A stretch of 64,000 nt of DNA from Bacteroidales bacterium (GCA_025210735.1 JAOARD010000047.1:1-64000), one strand, 5' to 3'. Numbered from the stretch's first letter, positions 1 through 9,733 are shown. Numbers and translations are program-made. Notes: generated by a model from the sequence alone, not told the origin.

Positions 1-406
1 GTTCTTTCAAATCATAAAAAACACCAAATGATTCATCTACTACAATAAAATCTTTGGGTTCAACATTATAAAACTCTGTATTGTAATCAAACGTAATAAG
101 TATATTCTTATGCTCAACAGGTATATACTCTCCACTAATAGAATCCAGTTTCTCAATATCATATATAATATCACCAATCCCATTACGTTTTGATTTTGTA
201 AAATATTCAGGAACCTTTAATGTATCATCTGTACCATTAAATATTAGTAACTTTATTCTTTTTTTACCACCAATTTTATAGGTAATTACACTGTCACATA
301 TTGATATAAACACATTTTTTTTGTGCTCTTTTGCATTAATACGGTTAACTGATAATACAGAAAACAGTATCACTAATATGATATTTATTTTAATATGTTT
401 TGTCAT
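1..406 (-). CDS. Partial secreted protein of unknown function
   Basis: An open reading frame runs from an ATG at 406 off the left edge of the window, giving about 135 residues without a stop. It opens with a convincing signal peptide: MTKHIKINI followed by a hydrophobic stretch and a likely cleavage after VNRINA. The mature part is rich in Ile, Lys and Asp and contains no motif I recognise. The next gene on the same strand (start near 916) ends 118 nt upstream, so the two could be co-transcribed. The start is chosen because the signal peptide begins right at this ATG. The function is unknown and the C-terminus lies outside the window. Confidence 0.6.
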   Translation of the reverse strand, partial: MTKHIKINIILVILFSVLSVNRINAKEHKKNVFISICDSVITYKIGGKKRIKLLIFNGTDDTLKVPEYFTKSKRNGIGDIIYDIEKLDSISGEYIPVEHKNILITFDYNTEFYNVEPKDFIVVDESFGVFYDLKE

Positions 407-523
407 AATTCTTAATATTCATTCATCTGTTAACTCCTATTAAATATAGTGTTGTCCAATATTTTCATATATCTGATAAACAGAAATACGGTATAAGCAA
501 ACAAAAATCAAAAACCTATAAAA

Positions 524-967
524 TTAATCTACAAGTGTATCAAGCATAAACACATATATTTTCCCACCATTCTTCTTTACTCTTACTTTTGTACAATTAA
601 CTCTCTTTATTATAGAGTCGCCTGACTCTAATACAGAGTCAAGTGTAAATCTCTCTTCTGAATCAAATTTTGTAGTTAAACTGTATTTTATATTTTTGTA
701 TGTAACAATGAATGCACCATGTGGAGAATCTCTATAAGCACCAATATGAGTTGGCACATATATACTCTTTACACATACTTCAATATCACTGTTCACATCT
801 ATATCAGGATATTCTTTGCATACCTCAGAAATCAATCTACCTGTTTCATTTACTTTATATAAAAAAAATGATATTACAAAAGATGCAAATATTATTGCAG
901 GAAGCAGTCTTTTCATTTGTTTATTATTTCTTTTCAATGCCCATAAGAAGCACTCATTTATACTCAC
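524..967 (-). CDS. Small membrane-anchored or secreted hypothetical protein
   Basis: This encodes 147 residues from the outermost ATG, but the ATG at 916 (MKRLLPAIIF) is the more likely start. It places a basic-hydrophobic signal anchor at the very N-terminus and is preceded by an A-rich stretch typical of Bacteroidota starts. The remaining ~105 residues look like an extracytoplasmic beta-rich domain with two cysteines (around residues 50 and 66 of the long form). I recognise no family. It is followed on the same strand by the truncated secreted protein at the window edge. Confidence 0.55.
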   Translation of the reverse strand: MSINECFLWALKRNNKQMKRLLPAIIFASFVISFFLYKVNETGRLISEVCKEYPDIDVNSDIEVCVKSIYVPTHIGAYRDSPHGAFIVTYKNIKYSLTTKFDSEERFTLDSVLESGDSIIKRVNCTKVRVKKNGGKIYVFMLDTLVD

Positions 968-1011
968 TCTTTATATGAGAAAAGATATAAGCTTAGCATC
1001 ATACTTATGAC

Positions 1012-1046
1012 AAAAAAAAGAGGCTGCCTCACAACCTCTTTTTTTA
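1012..1046 (-). terminator. Rho-independent terminator of the ACT-domain gene
   Basis: A hairpin pairs GAGG.TG with CA.CCTC and is flanked by A and T runs. Read on the minus strand it lies just past the stop codon at 1069 and ends in a long U-run. Confidence 0.8.
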
Positions 1047-1068
1047 TCATTCAAATTTGAGAAACTTA

Positions 1069-1725
1069 CTATTTGCAAAGATTTTTCATTATTGAGAAAG
1101 CTTCTTCTACATCTTCCTCCTGTACAATAATTGTAACCTCTTGTCCTGTAGAAATTATCTCTACAACATTTATTCCCTGATCGGCAACACGCTTAAACAT
1201 GAAATAATACAATCCGGGTGTTGTAAGATTGTTCTTAGGGAGTTTTACCGTTACTGAAGCTAAGTGCGATGTGGTTGAAACAAGGTTTTCATTCTCAAAT
1301 ACCTCTTTTACATCATCTTCAAGCACACTACTAAGTACTAAAGTGGTCTCTGTTACACCGTGACATACTGTAAAGAAAAAATTGCCTTTCTTACTTACGC
1401 GGTTTAATAAAGTTCTTCTGCTCTCTACTAAAGATGATGAGTTTGAGAATGTGAAATCTGTAAGATTTGATCTTACTGTAATGTCACCTATATTCTCAAT
1501 TACAAAACTTATCTTTTTACTAATCTTCTCACCCAGAGTTATAGGCAATCTGTTAAGTGCCATTACCACAGCACCAAGTTTTACCTCTTTCTTTAACTCT
1601 CTCTCTATTTCCGGAAGAAATTTTCTGGCCAGAGCGGAGACATTAATAAGCCCCTCTACAAGTGCTTCCTCTATAAAGGGGGTTCTTTTGACAAGTTTCT
1701 CAACAACTTCAGGAATTGTCCTCAT
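1069..1725 (-). CDS. ACT-domain protein related to aspartate kinase regulatory regions
   Basis: This encodes 218 residues with no signal peptide. The N-terminal ~75 residues look helical (VVEKLVKRTPFIEEAL) and resemble a small DNA-binding-like or helical module. The C-terminal half carries two ACT-like folds, the last being residues ~150-218 with a pattern of the TTPGLYYFMFKRVADQGINV type. ACT domains bind amino acids and regulate enzymes such as aspartate kinase, but no kinase catalytic domain is present. The divergent neighbour 480 nt away is lysA, the last step of lysine synthesis, so a role in sensing aspartate-family amino acids is a reasonable inference. A terminator follows the stop codon. 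Similar stand-alone proteins are common in Bacteroidota. Confidence 0.65.
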   Translation of the reverse strand: MRTIPEVVEKLVKRTPFIEEALVEGLINVSALARKFLPEIERELKKEVKLGAVVMALNRLPITLGEKISKKISFVIENIGDITVRSNLTDFTFSNSSSLVESRRTLLNRVSKKGNFFFTVCHGVTETTLVLSSVLEDDVKEVFENENLVSTTSHLASVTVKLPKNNLTTPGLYYFMFKRVADQGINVVEIISTGQEVTIIVQEEDVEEAFSIMKNLCK

Positions 1726-2206
1726 AATGTTATTTTTACAACAGTGTATTGAAAATTTGAACTAATTACTTAAATATTTTCTGCAAAGTAGCAAAAAACA
1801 TAGTTTTGCACAACAATATAGAAAAATAATAGCCAATTCAGAAAACAATGACAAATAAAGAGCATAAGCTTGTTATTTTTAAAACAATAATTCTTTAACT
1901 GTGTTAAATTTATTCACATTACATAACGTAAACAGAATCAGTAATAACAGAGCTGATAAATATATACTCTCAGAATACATTTCTGATATAGTATCTTACG
2001 TAAGATGTTTTACATACAACTTATTCTACATGCACTATATCGGCCGATGGTATAAACAGATACAATATAACAGCTTGTTAACACAATAACAAAAACATAT
2101 ATCCAACCGTACACTCTGTTCTGAGCGTACAGGATAATTGCATAGTTATTTGTTACAACCAATGATATAAATAATAGTATTTTTTTATGAGTAAATTTTA
2201 TAGGTT
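1726..2206. other. 481-nt divergent intergenic region between the ACT gene and lysA
   Basis: This is a very AT-rich stretch holding the promoters of two divergent genes. I see no convincing coding sequence: a 62-codon frame at 1901-2089 has no family signature, signal peptide or sensible composition. There is no lysine riboswitch signature. A short split repeat with GTAC cores lies near 2109-2131, before lysA. The promoter elements could not be placed with confidence. Confidence 0.5.
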
Positions 2207-3370
2207 ATGCGTTTACCTGCTAATTATAACACATTAGAGACTCCTTATTATTTTTATGATATAGAGTTACTGAACAGTACAATTGAAGCGGCTCTGAAAG
2301 CCTGCTCATATAATAATTTCAGAATTCATTACGCTATGAAAGCAAATGCAAATTCTGAGATTCTAAAGACAATAAACAGACACAACATAGGAATTGATTG
2401 TGTCAGTGGAAATGAACTAAAAAAAGCCTTAAAATGTGGTTTCAACAGTTCTGATATTGTTTTTGCCGGAGTAGGTAAAAACGATAACGAGATTCGACTT
2501 GCGATAAACAGTAATATTCATGCTATAAATGTTGAATCAGAAGAGGAGTTAGAAGTGATAAATACTATTTCTGGTGAGTTAAATAAAGTAACAGATATAG
2601 CTCTTAGAGTAAACCCTGATATTGATGCAGGAACACACAAACACATTACCACCGGCACCAATCACAATAAGTTTGGCATAAGTATACCTGATATTCATAG
2701 AATAGCAGAATGCTCTTACAGATTTAAAAATGTAAAAATCATTGGTTTGCATTTTCATATTGGTTCACAAATAGATGGTATGGATACATTTGTTGCTATG
2801 TGTAATACAATAAATAACGTTCAGAGTAATCTGCTTAATAAAGGTATAGTATTCAAGCATCTTAATGTTGGTGGTGGTTTAGGTATTGACTACAATAATC
2901 CGGACAGAAACCCGATTGTAGACTTTAACAACTATTTTGATGTGTTCAGGAAATATCTGAACTATCCTCACAAGCAGACGGTACATTTTGAACTGGGACG
3001 ATCTATAACCGGACAGTGTGGTAGTTTAATTACTAAGGTTCTGTATACAAAAAGTACAAGCAGAAAGCGTTTTGCAATTGTTGATGCCGGCATGACAGAC
3101 CTTATAAGACCTGCACTATATAATGCTTATCACAAAATAGAGAATATTACATCAACCGCTATAAAACTCAGATATGATGTTGTTGGTCCTATATGTGAGA
3201 GTTCAGACTGTTTTGGGAAGAATGCTCTTATGCCAGAAACAAAAAGAGGAGATATTCTGTGTATACGATCTGTTGGTGCCTACGGACAGGTTATGTCATC
3301 TCAATATAACCTCAGGGAACCAGCCAGAGCATATTATTCAGATATGATAGAGACAATTAATCACAGATAG
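2207..3370 (+). CDS. lysA: Diaminopimelate decarboxylase
   Basis: This encodes 387 residues, a normal length for the family. The enzyme decarboxylates meso-diaminopimelate to L-lysine using PLP, in the cytoplasm. Visible motifs are HYAMKAN with the PLP lysine at K45, the HIGSQ motif, the glycine-rich phosphate loop GGGLGIDY, the ELGR motif, GPICES with the catalytic cysteine contributed across the dimer, and GAYGQVMSSQYN near the C-terminus. The fold is a TIM barrel followed by a beta domain (fold type III). It stands alone with a strong terminator after it, while the ACT-domain gene is divergent. Related carboxynorspermidine and arginine decarboxylases share the fold, but the motif set and length fit LysA best. 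Confidence 0.9.
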   Translation: MRLPANYNTLETPYYFYDIELLNSTIEAALKACSYNNFRIHYAMKANANSEILKTINRHNIGIDCVSGNELKKALKCGFNSSDIVFAGVGKNDNEIRLAINSNIHAINVESEEELEVINTISGELNKVTDIALRVNPDIDAGTHKHITTGTNHNKFGISIPDIHRIAECSYRFKNVKIIGLHFHIGSQIDGMDTFVAMCNTINNVQSNLLNKGIVFKHLNVGGGLGIDYNNPDRNPIVDFNNYFDVFRKYLNYPHKQTVHFELGRSITGQCGSLITKVLYTKSTSRKRFAIVDAGMTDLIRPALYNAYHKIENITSTAIKLRYDVVGPICESSDCFGKNALMPETKRGDILCIRSVGAYGQVMSSQYNLREPARAYYSDMIETINHR

Positions 3371-3377
3371 TAAATAC

Positions 3378-3412
3378 TAAAGGGTTGAGAATACAATAAC
3401 TCAACCCTTATT
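3378..3412. terminator. Bidirectional terminator between lysA and the S41 peptidase gene
   Basis: A perfect stem pairs AAGGGTTGAG with CTCAACCCTT around a 10-nt loop, between two convergent genes, with U-rich sequence beyond it. It can serve both strands. Confidence 0.75.
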
Positions 3413-3420
3413 CTCATATA

Positions 3421-4767
3421 TTATCTATTTTTGCTACTAATAATATCAAGTAATTCTGATAGTATTGGATCGTCCTGCTCCATATATTTCTTGGCTACAT
3501 AAGGAATATAAATATCAGGTCTTAACACTCCATTTATCCCCTTTGTATTCTCATTATACTGTATGGTTGATATAATCAGGTTTTGATATTTCCAACTTTT
3601 AATAATATCTCCAAAACTCAAGGAATTATGGTCTAAAGGTTCTCCAACCAGTTTACCTATATTATTATACTGGAATATATTTGCAAACGATGCGGCTACA
3701 GATGCAGTTGATTTATCAACAATCAGATAGTAATTCATCTCGCCCTGATATAACTCCTTGTTCAAAGGTATATGTTTAATTATCTTATCATCCGGAAATC
3801 TAACAACTTCGCCCTGTTTATACCCATTCAGAAAATCATACATACTCCCTGTTTTTTCAGACACCTTTATGTACTGAGATTTCATATAGTATAACGAGTC
3901 TTTGTCTGACATCAAAGAGAACATCATATCAAGAGCCTCTCCACTACCTCCGGTGTTTCCTCTAAGATCTATAATAAAATTGTTATATCCTTCATGCTTT
4001 GTCTTAGCTATGAGCTTTTTTAGTCTTTTATAGATAAACTTATTACCTGTAAAACCAATTATTTTACAGTATCCTGTTTTATATTTATCAATCATATAAC
4101 CAGATGCAAACAGCTCGTTAGTAGCATGCCTGAAACCAACCCCCTTAACTGTATGTTCAGATACAACACCTCTTCTATTTACCCTTACTTTATAGTCCTC
4201 TGAATACGATAGCTGTGACTGTAACTGCATTACATAACCTTTAACTGACCTCCAGTTTGAATATATGTACTTTTGATATTCATCTATATTGTAACCATTA
4301 ATATTCAACAGCATGTCTCCACGTTTTAAGCCATCTACATACGATTTTTTTATAATCAGAGTATCGTTTATGTTATATGTCTCAAACGGAAATACTTTTA
4401 TATGTTTGTACTTACCTTTAAACCCTTTACGCACCTGCAAAGATGGATAGTATATCAGATGTGGATCAACATGATTAAACTGATCTGTAATTCGTCTCAT
4501 CTGCAATGTAAAATCTACATCACTCATAAGTTTTCCTGCGTTTTCTGCCGCTACCTGCTTTGCTATAGCATCAACTTTCAGAGAATCAATACCCATATAG
4601 ATATCCGGATGTATTTCATAGATATGTTCTATTAAGCTATCTATTTTCCCCTGAGTAATTGTCTCTGTTTTATTCTGTCCGATAAGTTCATGTGTAACCT
4701 TTTTTGATGCTATACAGCCATACAGTAGTATAAATAGTGCTGATAGTAAAATTATTCTTCTCGTCAT
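3421..4767 (-). CDS. S41-family serine peptidase lipoprotein
   Basis: This encodes 448 residues. A lipoprotein signal ends in the lipobox LLYGC with Cys18, so the protein should be anchored in the outer membrane or periplasm. The N-terminal region (to ~115) matches the pre-domain of Bacteroidota S41 peptidases, followed by a PDZ-like region around VDGLKRGDMLLNING and the C-terminal-processing-peptidase catalytic domain. The catalytic domain includes FIIDLRGNTGGSGEA (oxyanion-forming loop), the nucleophile serine in DKSTASVAAS and GEPLDHNS. The family cleaves proteins near their C-termini, but the substrate here is unknown. A paralogue with the same layout lies at 50630-52243. The gene stands alone. 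Confidence 0.85.
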   Translation of the reverse strand: MTRRIILLSALFILLYGCIASKKVTHELIGQNKTETITQGKIDSLIEHIYEIHPDIYMGIDSLKVDAIAKQVAAENAGKLMSDVDFTLQMRRITDQFNHVDPHLIYYPSLQVRKGFKGKYKHIKVFPFETYNINDTLIIKKSYVDGLKRGDMLLNINGYNIDEYQKYIYSNWRSVKGYVMQLQSQLSYSEDYKVRVNRRGVVSEHTVKGVGFRHATNELFASGYMIDKYKTGYCKIIGFTGNKFIYKRLKKLIAKTKHEGYNNFIIDLRGNTGGSGEALDMMFSLMSDKDSLYYMKSQYIKVSEKTGSMYDFLNGYKQGEVVRFPDDKIIKHIPLNKELYQGEMNYYLIVDKSTASVAASFANIFQYNNIGKLVGEPLDHNSLSFGDIIKSWKYQNLIISTIQYNENTKGINGVLRPDIYIPYVAKKYMEQDDPILSELLDIISSKNR

Positions 4768-4964
4768 AATGTTTAATCTCGCTTATTTCTTTATTAGTGT
4801 TGTAACAAATATTACCGGTATATCAATCAACAATCATATAGACGAGCAAAATTTAAGATTATTACATCTGTTAACATTTTTTCACTAAAAAGACATATCC
4901 CATATTATCTATCCTGACACAGTAAACACTTTTACAATTCGCCATGACATCAAAAAATATTATA

Positions 4965-4996
4965 TAAAAAAAGGGAGCTTTAACAAACCCCCTTTT
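4965..4996 (-). terminator. Terminator of the Calx-beta-like lipoprotein gene
   Basis: On the minus strand an imperfect GGG/CCC hairpin (AAGGGGGTTT..AGCTCCCTT) is followed by seven U residues, directly after the stop codon at 5002. Confidence 0.6.
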
Positions 4997-5001
4997 CAAT
5001 T

Positions 5002-6168
5002 TTATTTTTGTTTTACGAGAATTAGTTCCTTATGTCTGGTCCATATCGTACTTTCTGTAGCACCTGATTTCACGTAACAAAATGCTAATTTATCAAAACG
5101 TATTAGCACGTCCCCAGAAATCGAAGGTTCAATATCCACAATATACTCTGTATCACCATCATATTTGGCAATATAGCAATCATAACTTTCATCTTTAATA
5201 GTATAACCTTTGGTTAACCAAGAACGCTTCTCTATTATCAACTTTTGATTAGCAATATCAACTTTCGCATTTAATGCGATATCATCCTTTGTATCTTGTT
5301 TGTAATGAAGTCCATAAATATTAATTCCTCCATTTCCATCAGAAGATATATTCACTACTATAGGATCTTCCCTATAATATTTCCCTGAAAGATGATATTT
5401 TCCAATAAGTTTATTAATATCCGCAACTGGCTTTGCTTTAAGCTTCACATATACAGAGCTATTTTCAATCAAATATTTTTTAGGTCGTTTTGAGATATAC
5501 AGCTTTAATGATTTTTCGGTATTACCTGCCAAAGATTTACAAGTTAATGTAAAATTTTTCACTGTTTCACCTGCTTTAAACTGTATATATCCACCATTTG
5601 AAATAGATATATCATCTCCAGTCTCTTTACTATTGTTCCAATCATAAGATACTTTTATCTCTATATCCTCTTCTGGAGCATTAGACAATTTGACAGGAAT
5701 ATTAATTGACTCGCCTGTTCCAATAGCATAATCGCCATTTTTAATTTCCACAAAATTTTCATCATCAACAAGTTTAAGTGTATAAACTGCTTCTGTTATT
5801 TTATAATCTTTTGATGTACTAGTCAGAGTTATCTTAACTATTCTATCACCATCAAATGTAGAGTTTATATAACAAACTATTGGTATATATTGTACTCCGG
5901 ATGTAGCAAAAAAGAGTTCTCTAAAATCGATCATTTTAAAGTCTTCATCTTCTTCACAACCAATACACTCTATTGTAAATTTCACACTTACAACTTCATT
6001 TTTATTCATTTCAGCTACCACAGGTATATTAAATGAATTACCCTCTTTCACAAATCCACTAGGTTCACTAAAACCTATACTTCCACTCTTTTCATCACTC
6101 TTTTTACAAGAAATTACTACAGAAATTAATAACATTGCAGATAGCAATGACACGAAATGTCTCTTCAT
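5002..6168 (-). CDS. Surface lipoprotein with Calx-beta-like domains
   Basis: This encodes 388 residues from the ATG at 6168. A longer frame extends to 6282, but the inner ATG starts a typical lipoprotein signal (MKRHFVSLL to VVISC, Cys21), and a likely promoter box lies between the two candidates. After a short linker come two beta-sandwich regions of about 100 residues each (approximately 35-135 and 140-240). Patterns such as EGNSFNIPV and GESINIPVKLS followed by an ISISNGGYIQFKAGE-type strand are typical of Calx-beta or BACON-like surface domains. The ~140-residue C-terminal domain is not recognised. The region SDEKSG after the lipid cysteine is not a classical surface-export signal. It is a monocistronic unit with its own terminator. 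The function is unknown; surface binding or adhesion is plausible. Confidence 0.65.
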   Translation of the reverse strand: MKRHFVSLLSAMLLISVVISCKKSDEKSGSIGFSEPSGFVKEGNSFNIPVVAEMNKNEVVSVKFTIECIGCEEDEDFKMIDFRELFFATSGVQYIPIVCYINSTFDGDRIVKITLTSTSKDYKITEAVYTLKLVDDENFVEIKNGDYAIGTGESINIPVKLSNAPEEDIEIKVSYDWNNSKETGDDISISNGGYIQFKAGETVKNFTLTCKSLAGNTEKSLKLYISKRPKKYLIENSSVYVKLKAKPVADINKLIGKYHLSGKYYREDPIVVNISSDGNGGINIYGLHYKQDTKDDIALNAKVDIANQKLIIEKRSWLTKGYTIKDESYDCYIAKYDGDTEYIVDIEPSISGDVLIRFDKLAFCYVKSGATESTIWTRHKELILVKQK

Positions 6169-6207
6169 AGTGTTTAATTTTTTTATTAGTTTATTTTTCT
6201 GGACGCG

Positions 6208-6215
6208 CAAAGATA
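6208..6215 (-). promoter_or_regulatory. Candidate -7 box for the Calx-beta-like lipoprotein
   Basis: TATCTTTG on the minus strand matches the Bacteroidota TAnnTTTG consensus. It lies ~40 nt before the ATG at 6168 and downstream of the alternative start at 6282, which supports the shorter protein. No clear -33 box was found. Confidence 0.45.
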
Positions 6216-6406
6216 ATATTGTTTTAATAACAGCACATATTTTTATGTAAAAATTTACATTATTATACTTCCTGAACACCACTATTTATGAAGGTCTGAC
6301 GATATCAAGATTACAAACAGACATTATTAACTCAGGTTACATAGTATATATAAAATGTTACAATACAACATATATCATCAAATTAATCTTACATAAAATG
6401 TATCAC

Positions 6407-6446
6407 AAAAAAGCCTGATATGATTAAAAATCCATATCAGGCTTTA
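6407..6446 (-). terminator. Terminator of the aldehyde dehydrogenase gene
   Basis: A perfect 12-bp stem AAGCCTGATATG / CATATCAGGCTT with a 10-nt loop is followed on the minus strand by a U-run, just past the stop codon at 6468. Confidence 0.85.
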
Positions 6447-6467
6447 TGAAATAAATCATGCTTACTT

Positions 6468-8018
6468 TTAAATATCAAACTCTATTCCCTGCGCAAGAGG
6501 TAATTCATTTGAGTAGTTTATAGTATTTGTCTGCCTGCGCATATATGCTTTCCAGGCATCTGAACCGGATTCTCTTCCTCCTCCGGTATCCTTCTCGCCA
6601 CCAAATGCACCACCTATCTCAGCTCCTGATGTACCAATATTTACATTTGCAATCCCGCAATCAGACCCTGTGCAAGAGAGAAAACGTTCTGTCTCTTTTA
6701 TATTGGTTGAGAATATTGCTGATGATAAGCCTTGCGGAACATTGTTATGTAACTCAATAGCATGATCAAGATCTTTAACTTTTATCAGATATAGTAATGG
6801 GCCAAATGTCTCCTCCTGAACAATCTCAAAACTATTCTTAACCTCAGCTATTGCAGGTAACATATAACATCCGGACTCATAACCTTTGCCAGAGAGCACT
6901 TCTCCTCCAAATATTATATCTCCACCTTCCTCTTTAACTCTGTTTATTGATTTTTGCACTGTTTCAACAGCATATTTATCAATAAGCGGCCCTACAAGTG
7001 TATCAGAACTCAATGGATGTCCAATCTTATTCTGAACCTGTTTATAGGCACTTATTAAACGGCTTTTAACATCGTCATATACCGATTCAAATATCAATAA
7101 TCGTCGTGTAGAGGTACAGCGTTGTCCGGCAGTACCTACTGATCCGAATACAATACCCGGTATTGCAAGATCAAGGTCTGAATTCTCTGTAAGTATTATA
7201 GCATTATTTCCGCCTAACTCAAGAATGGTGTTACCAAGTCGTTCGCCCACAATACGTCCTACTCGTTTTCCCATTGGTGTTGATCCTGTTGCAGATATTA
7301 AAGGCAGACGTCTGTCTTCAAGCATATTATCACCTATATGTTTTGAACTTCCGGCAACAAGGTTTATAATACCTTCAGGCAGGTTGTTACGCTTCAGTAC
7401 CTTTGCCATAATATTATGTACTGCAATAGCACACAGCATAACCTTTGACGAAGGTTTCCATAAAACAACATCGCCAGCTACAAGAGCCAACATTGTGTTC
7501 CATGCCCAAACCGCAACCGGAAAGTTAAATGCCGATATAACACCAACCACTCCTAACGGGTGCCACTGTTCAAACATTCTATGCTCTGAACGTTCAGAAT
7601 GTGTTGTCATTCCATATAACATTCGTGATTGCCCTACTGCAAAATCACAGATATCTATCATCTCCTGAACCTCTCCAAGTCCTTCCTGATAAATCTTGCC
7701 CATCTCATATGACACAAGCATTCCAAGTGGTTCTTTGAATATCCGAAGCTCTTCGCCCATCTGCCTTACAATCTCTCCGCGCTTTGGTGCTGGTATGGTA
7801 CGCCATATTTTAAACGCTTCAACAGCAACGTCCATTACCTGTTTATAATCGTCATAATTTGCCTGTTTTACTTTAGCTATAACTTTTCCGTCAGCCGGTG
7901 AGTATGATTCTGTTGTTTCTCCATTTGTATCAATCCATAAAGTACCCGTGGTTGCACCACTGTTTACACTCTTAATGCCTAAAACCTGAAGTGCTTCTTC
8001 AATATTATATTTGTCCAT
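6468..8018 (-). CDS. ALDH7-type aldehyde dehydrogenase (aminoadipate-semialdehyde dehydrogenase family)
   Basis: This encodes 516 residues, the usual length for the ALDH7/AmaB group. Visible features are the Rossmann-fold NAD-binding region with SATGSTPMGKRV, the general-base glutamate in LELGGNNAI, the nucleophile cysteine in GTAGQRCTSTRR (about residue 301) and the C-terminal motif EIGGAFGGEKDTGGGRESGS, which is characteristic of ALDH7. Members oxidise alpha-aminoadipate semialdehyde (piperideine-6-carboxylate) in lysine breakdown, using NAD. The window also holds lysA, though not in the same operon, so this organism may both make and degrade lysine. The protein is cytoplasmic. Other long-chain or betaine aldehyde substrates are less likely but not excluded. 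Confidence 0.85.
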   Translation of the reverse strand: MDKYNIEEALQVLGIKSVNSGATTGTLWIDTNGETTESYSPADGKVIAKVKQANYDDYKQVMDVAVEAFKIWRTIPAPKRGEIVRQMGEELRIFKEPLGMLVSYEMGKIYQEGLGEVQEMIDICDFAVGQSRMLYGMTTHSERSEHRMFEQWHPLGVVGVISAFNFPVAVWAWNTMLALVAGDVVLWKPSSKVMLCAIAVHNIMAKVLKRNNLPEGIINLVAGSSKHIGDNMLEDRRLPLISATGSTPMGKRVGRIVGERLGNTILELGGNNAIILTENSDLDLAIPGIVFGSVGTAGQRCTSTRRLLIFESVYDDVKSRLISAYKQVQNKIGHPLSSDTLVGPLIDKYAVETVQKSINRVKEEGGDIIFGGEVLSGKGYESGCYMLPAIAEVKNSFEIVQEETFGPLLYLIKVKDLDHAIELHNNVPQGLSSAIFSTNIKETERFLSCTGSDCGIANVNIGTSGAEIGGAFGGEKDTGGGRESGSDAWKAYMRRQTNTINYSNELPLAQGIEFDI

Positions 8019-8163
8019 ATATTTAACATTTTAAATTTCTGACTTTAAGATACTACAGATAAACGACTTTTTTACAGTTTAGAAAATTTATGATACTATA
8101 TTGTTTTTTAAACAGATATTTAAATGATAAATTTACACTCATTAACCACATTATATTTTAGCT

Positions 8164-8484
8164 ATGATTGTCAGAATTCTGAACACAATAAAGAAGTTAA
8201 TATTAGGAGTACCAAAAAAATACTATATAGCTGTTTTAATTGGTATCGTGTGGATATCGTTTTTTGACACCAACAGAATCCCGATAAGGATTGATCAGAA
8301 CAGAGAGCTTAACCAGTTAAAAAAGGACAGACTATACTATAAAAAGAAGATTAAAGAAGACAGGACAAGAATTAACGAATTAAAGACAAATAAGAATAAT
8401 CTGGAGAAGTTTGCAAGAGAGCAGTATATGATGAAGAATAAAAATGAGGATATTTTCATCATTATTGAAGAGGACGACAAGTAA
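8164..8484 (+). CDS. FtsB/DivIC-like septum formation initiator
   Basis: This encodes 106 residues with the layout of FtsB/DivIC: a short cytoplasmic N-terminus, one membrane segment (about residues 21-36, YYIAVLIGIVWISFF), then a coiled coil (about 43-88, rich in Lys, Glu, Leu and Asn) and a short acidic tail. Proteins of this kind pair with FtsL and FtsQ at the division site. The NNLEKFAREQYMMK segment matches the conserved end of the coiled coil in the family. It stands between an ALDH gene (divergent) and a glycosyltransferase gene (convergent), with 23 nt to the latter. Confidence 0.8.
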   Translation: MIVRILNTIKKLILGVPKKYYIAVLIGIVWISFFDTNRIPIRIDQNRELNQLKKDRLYYKKKIKEDRTRINELKTNKNNLEKFAREQYMMKNKNEDIFIIIEEDDK

Positions 8485-8507
8485 ATCTTATTCGTACGAT
8501 TGAATTA

Positions 8508-9731
8508 CTACTTCGCAAGTTCAGCATCGCGATATATTGCCAATAACTCCTCTGGTTCTGTGGCTATATTTTTGGTAAAGCCGGATATCTGTATTAGTTC
8601 TTTGGCTACGGTATTTACAGCTATCTTCTCACAGAAATGGTTATGTGTATAGTTCAAAAATTTCAGAATAAGAAGAGCATCAAACCATCTAAAAAACCGG
8701 GATATAAATGATTTTATATCTGATGTATTTCTTCTTATCTCATCTATCTTATAACGTGCTTTTTCACTGTTTAAGAAATCTCTTAAAATTGAGTTATCAA
8801 TATTGTCAACAGAGAAATCGGGTTGTTTTATATCTCTAAAAAACTGTTTAAGTATAATAAATGGTTCAAGTGAAAATACATTCATAACATTCCCCTTTTC
8901 AATTAAATTTGCAACAACCGGTCCTGTACCAAACGGAACTCTGTCTGATGGTCGTGCTGAAGGGTACACAAGTATTTTTGACAGTTCTGTATATCTGCCG
9001 GCATTAATAAGTTTCTGTATAAAATAGAAATCCTCCCCGGCCTGCTTTCTGTTCATTCCTCCTTGTTTCACATAATCTACCACACGCACAGCAAATGCGG
9101 AGCCAATTGTATGAAAATAGTTCGGAAATCCGGTAAATCGTATAGCCTGCAGGTAATATCTCAGATAAAGTTCATACTGTGTAATTGCATCTCTGATATC
9201 TTTGGAATAACCATTCACATCATGAGCAAAGCCTATAGAACATCCTGATATATTACTACTGTTAAACAGTTTAAATAACGATGTTAAATATGCTGAACCT
9301 ACAGTACAATCAGCATCAAGCGATACAATAATAGCCTCACTATTGTTTATATTATTAAACCTACGTGTAGCTTCATCCATTCCGGCTTTACGGGCAGATC
9401 CTACTCCAGATAATTTACGCGGAAGCTCTGGTAGCTCTATTGCATATATTTTAAGCCATTCAGGCGCATTAACACCGTTAATATACGCAAGAGTATCACA
9501 ATTCTGTTTAAGTGCACTATCCGGGGCATTATAAGGCGAATTAATTACCACAACAACCTCAACATCGCAATTAGGTTTATCACAACTGATAATACTATCA
9601 ATTGTAGCAGGTAGTTCTGGTTCATTATAACAAGGTATTACAACTGATATACCAATATTTTCAGAAACAGTACTCTCTATCTCTACACCCGCATATCCAT
9701 ATCGTTTAAAATATTTATCAGCAAAGCCCAT
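8508..9731 (-). CDS. Family 2 glycosyltransferase
   Basis: This encodes 407 residues from the ATG at 9731. A start at 9755 is possible in frame, but it would lie inside the terminator hairpin of the upstream gene, so the inner ATG is preferred. The GT-A fold is shown by SVVIPCYNEPELPATIDSI near the N-terminus, the metal-binding SLDADCTVG motif and GEDFYFIQKL, the ED acceptor-base region of GT2 enzymes. There is no clear membrane segment, so this is a cytoplasmic or membrane-associated transferase. The donor and acceptor cannot be told from the sequence. The C-terminal ~130 residues are a helical extension without a recognised domain. It follows the OmpH-like gene on the same strand behind that gene's terminator. 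Confidence 0.8.
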   Translation of the reverse strand: MGFADKYFKRYGYAGVEIESTVSENIGISVVIPCYNEPELPATIDSIISCDKPNCDVEVVVVINSPYNAPDSALKQNCDTLAYINGVNAPEWLKIYAIELPELPRKLSGVGSARKAGMDEATRRFNNINNSEAIIVSLDADCTVGSAYLTSLFKLFNSSNISGCSIGFAHDVNGYSKDIRDAITQYELYLRYYLQAIRFTGFPNYFHTIGSAFAVRVVDYVKQGGMNRKQAGEDFYFIQKLINAGRYTELSKILVYPSARPSDRVPFGTGPVVANLIEKGNVMNVFSLEPFIILKQFFRDIKQPDFSVDNIDNSILRDFLNSEKARYKIDEIRRNTSDIKSFISRFFRWFDALLILKFLNYTHNHFCEKIAVNTVAKELIQISGFTKNIATEPEELLAIYRDAELAK

Positions 9732-9733
9732 AT

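Noticed and set aside
1901..2089. 62-codon plus-strand frame before lysA
   Set aside because: No signal peptide, domain or plausible composition; it lies in the AT-rich promoter region and looks like chance.
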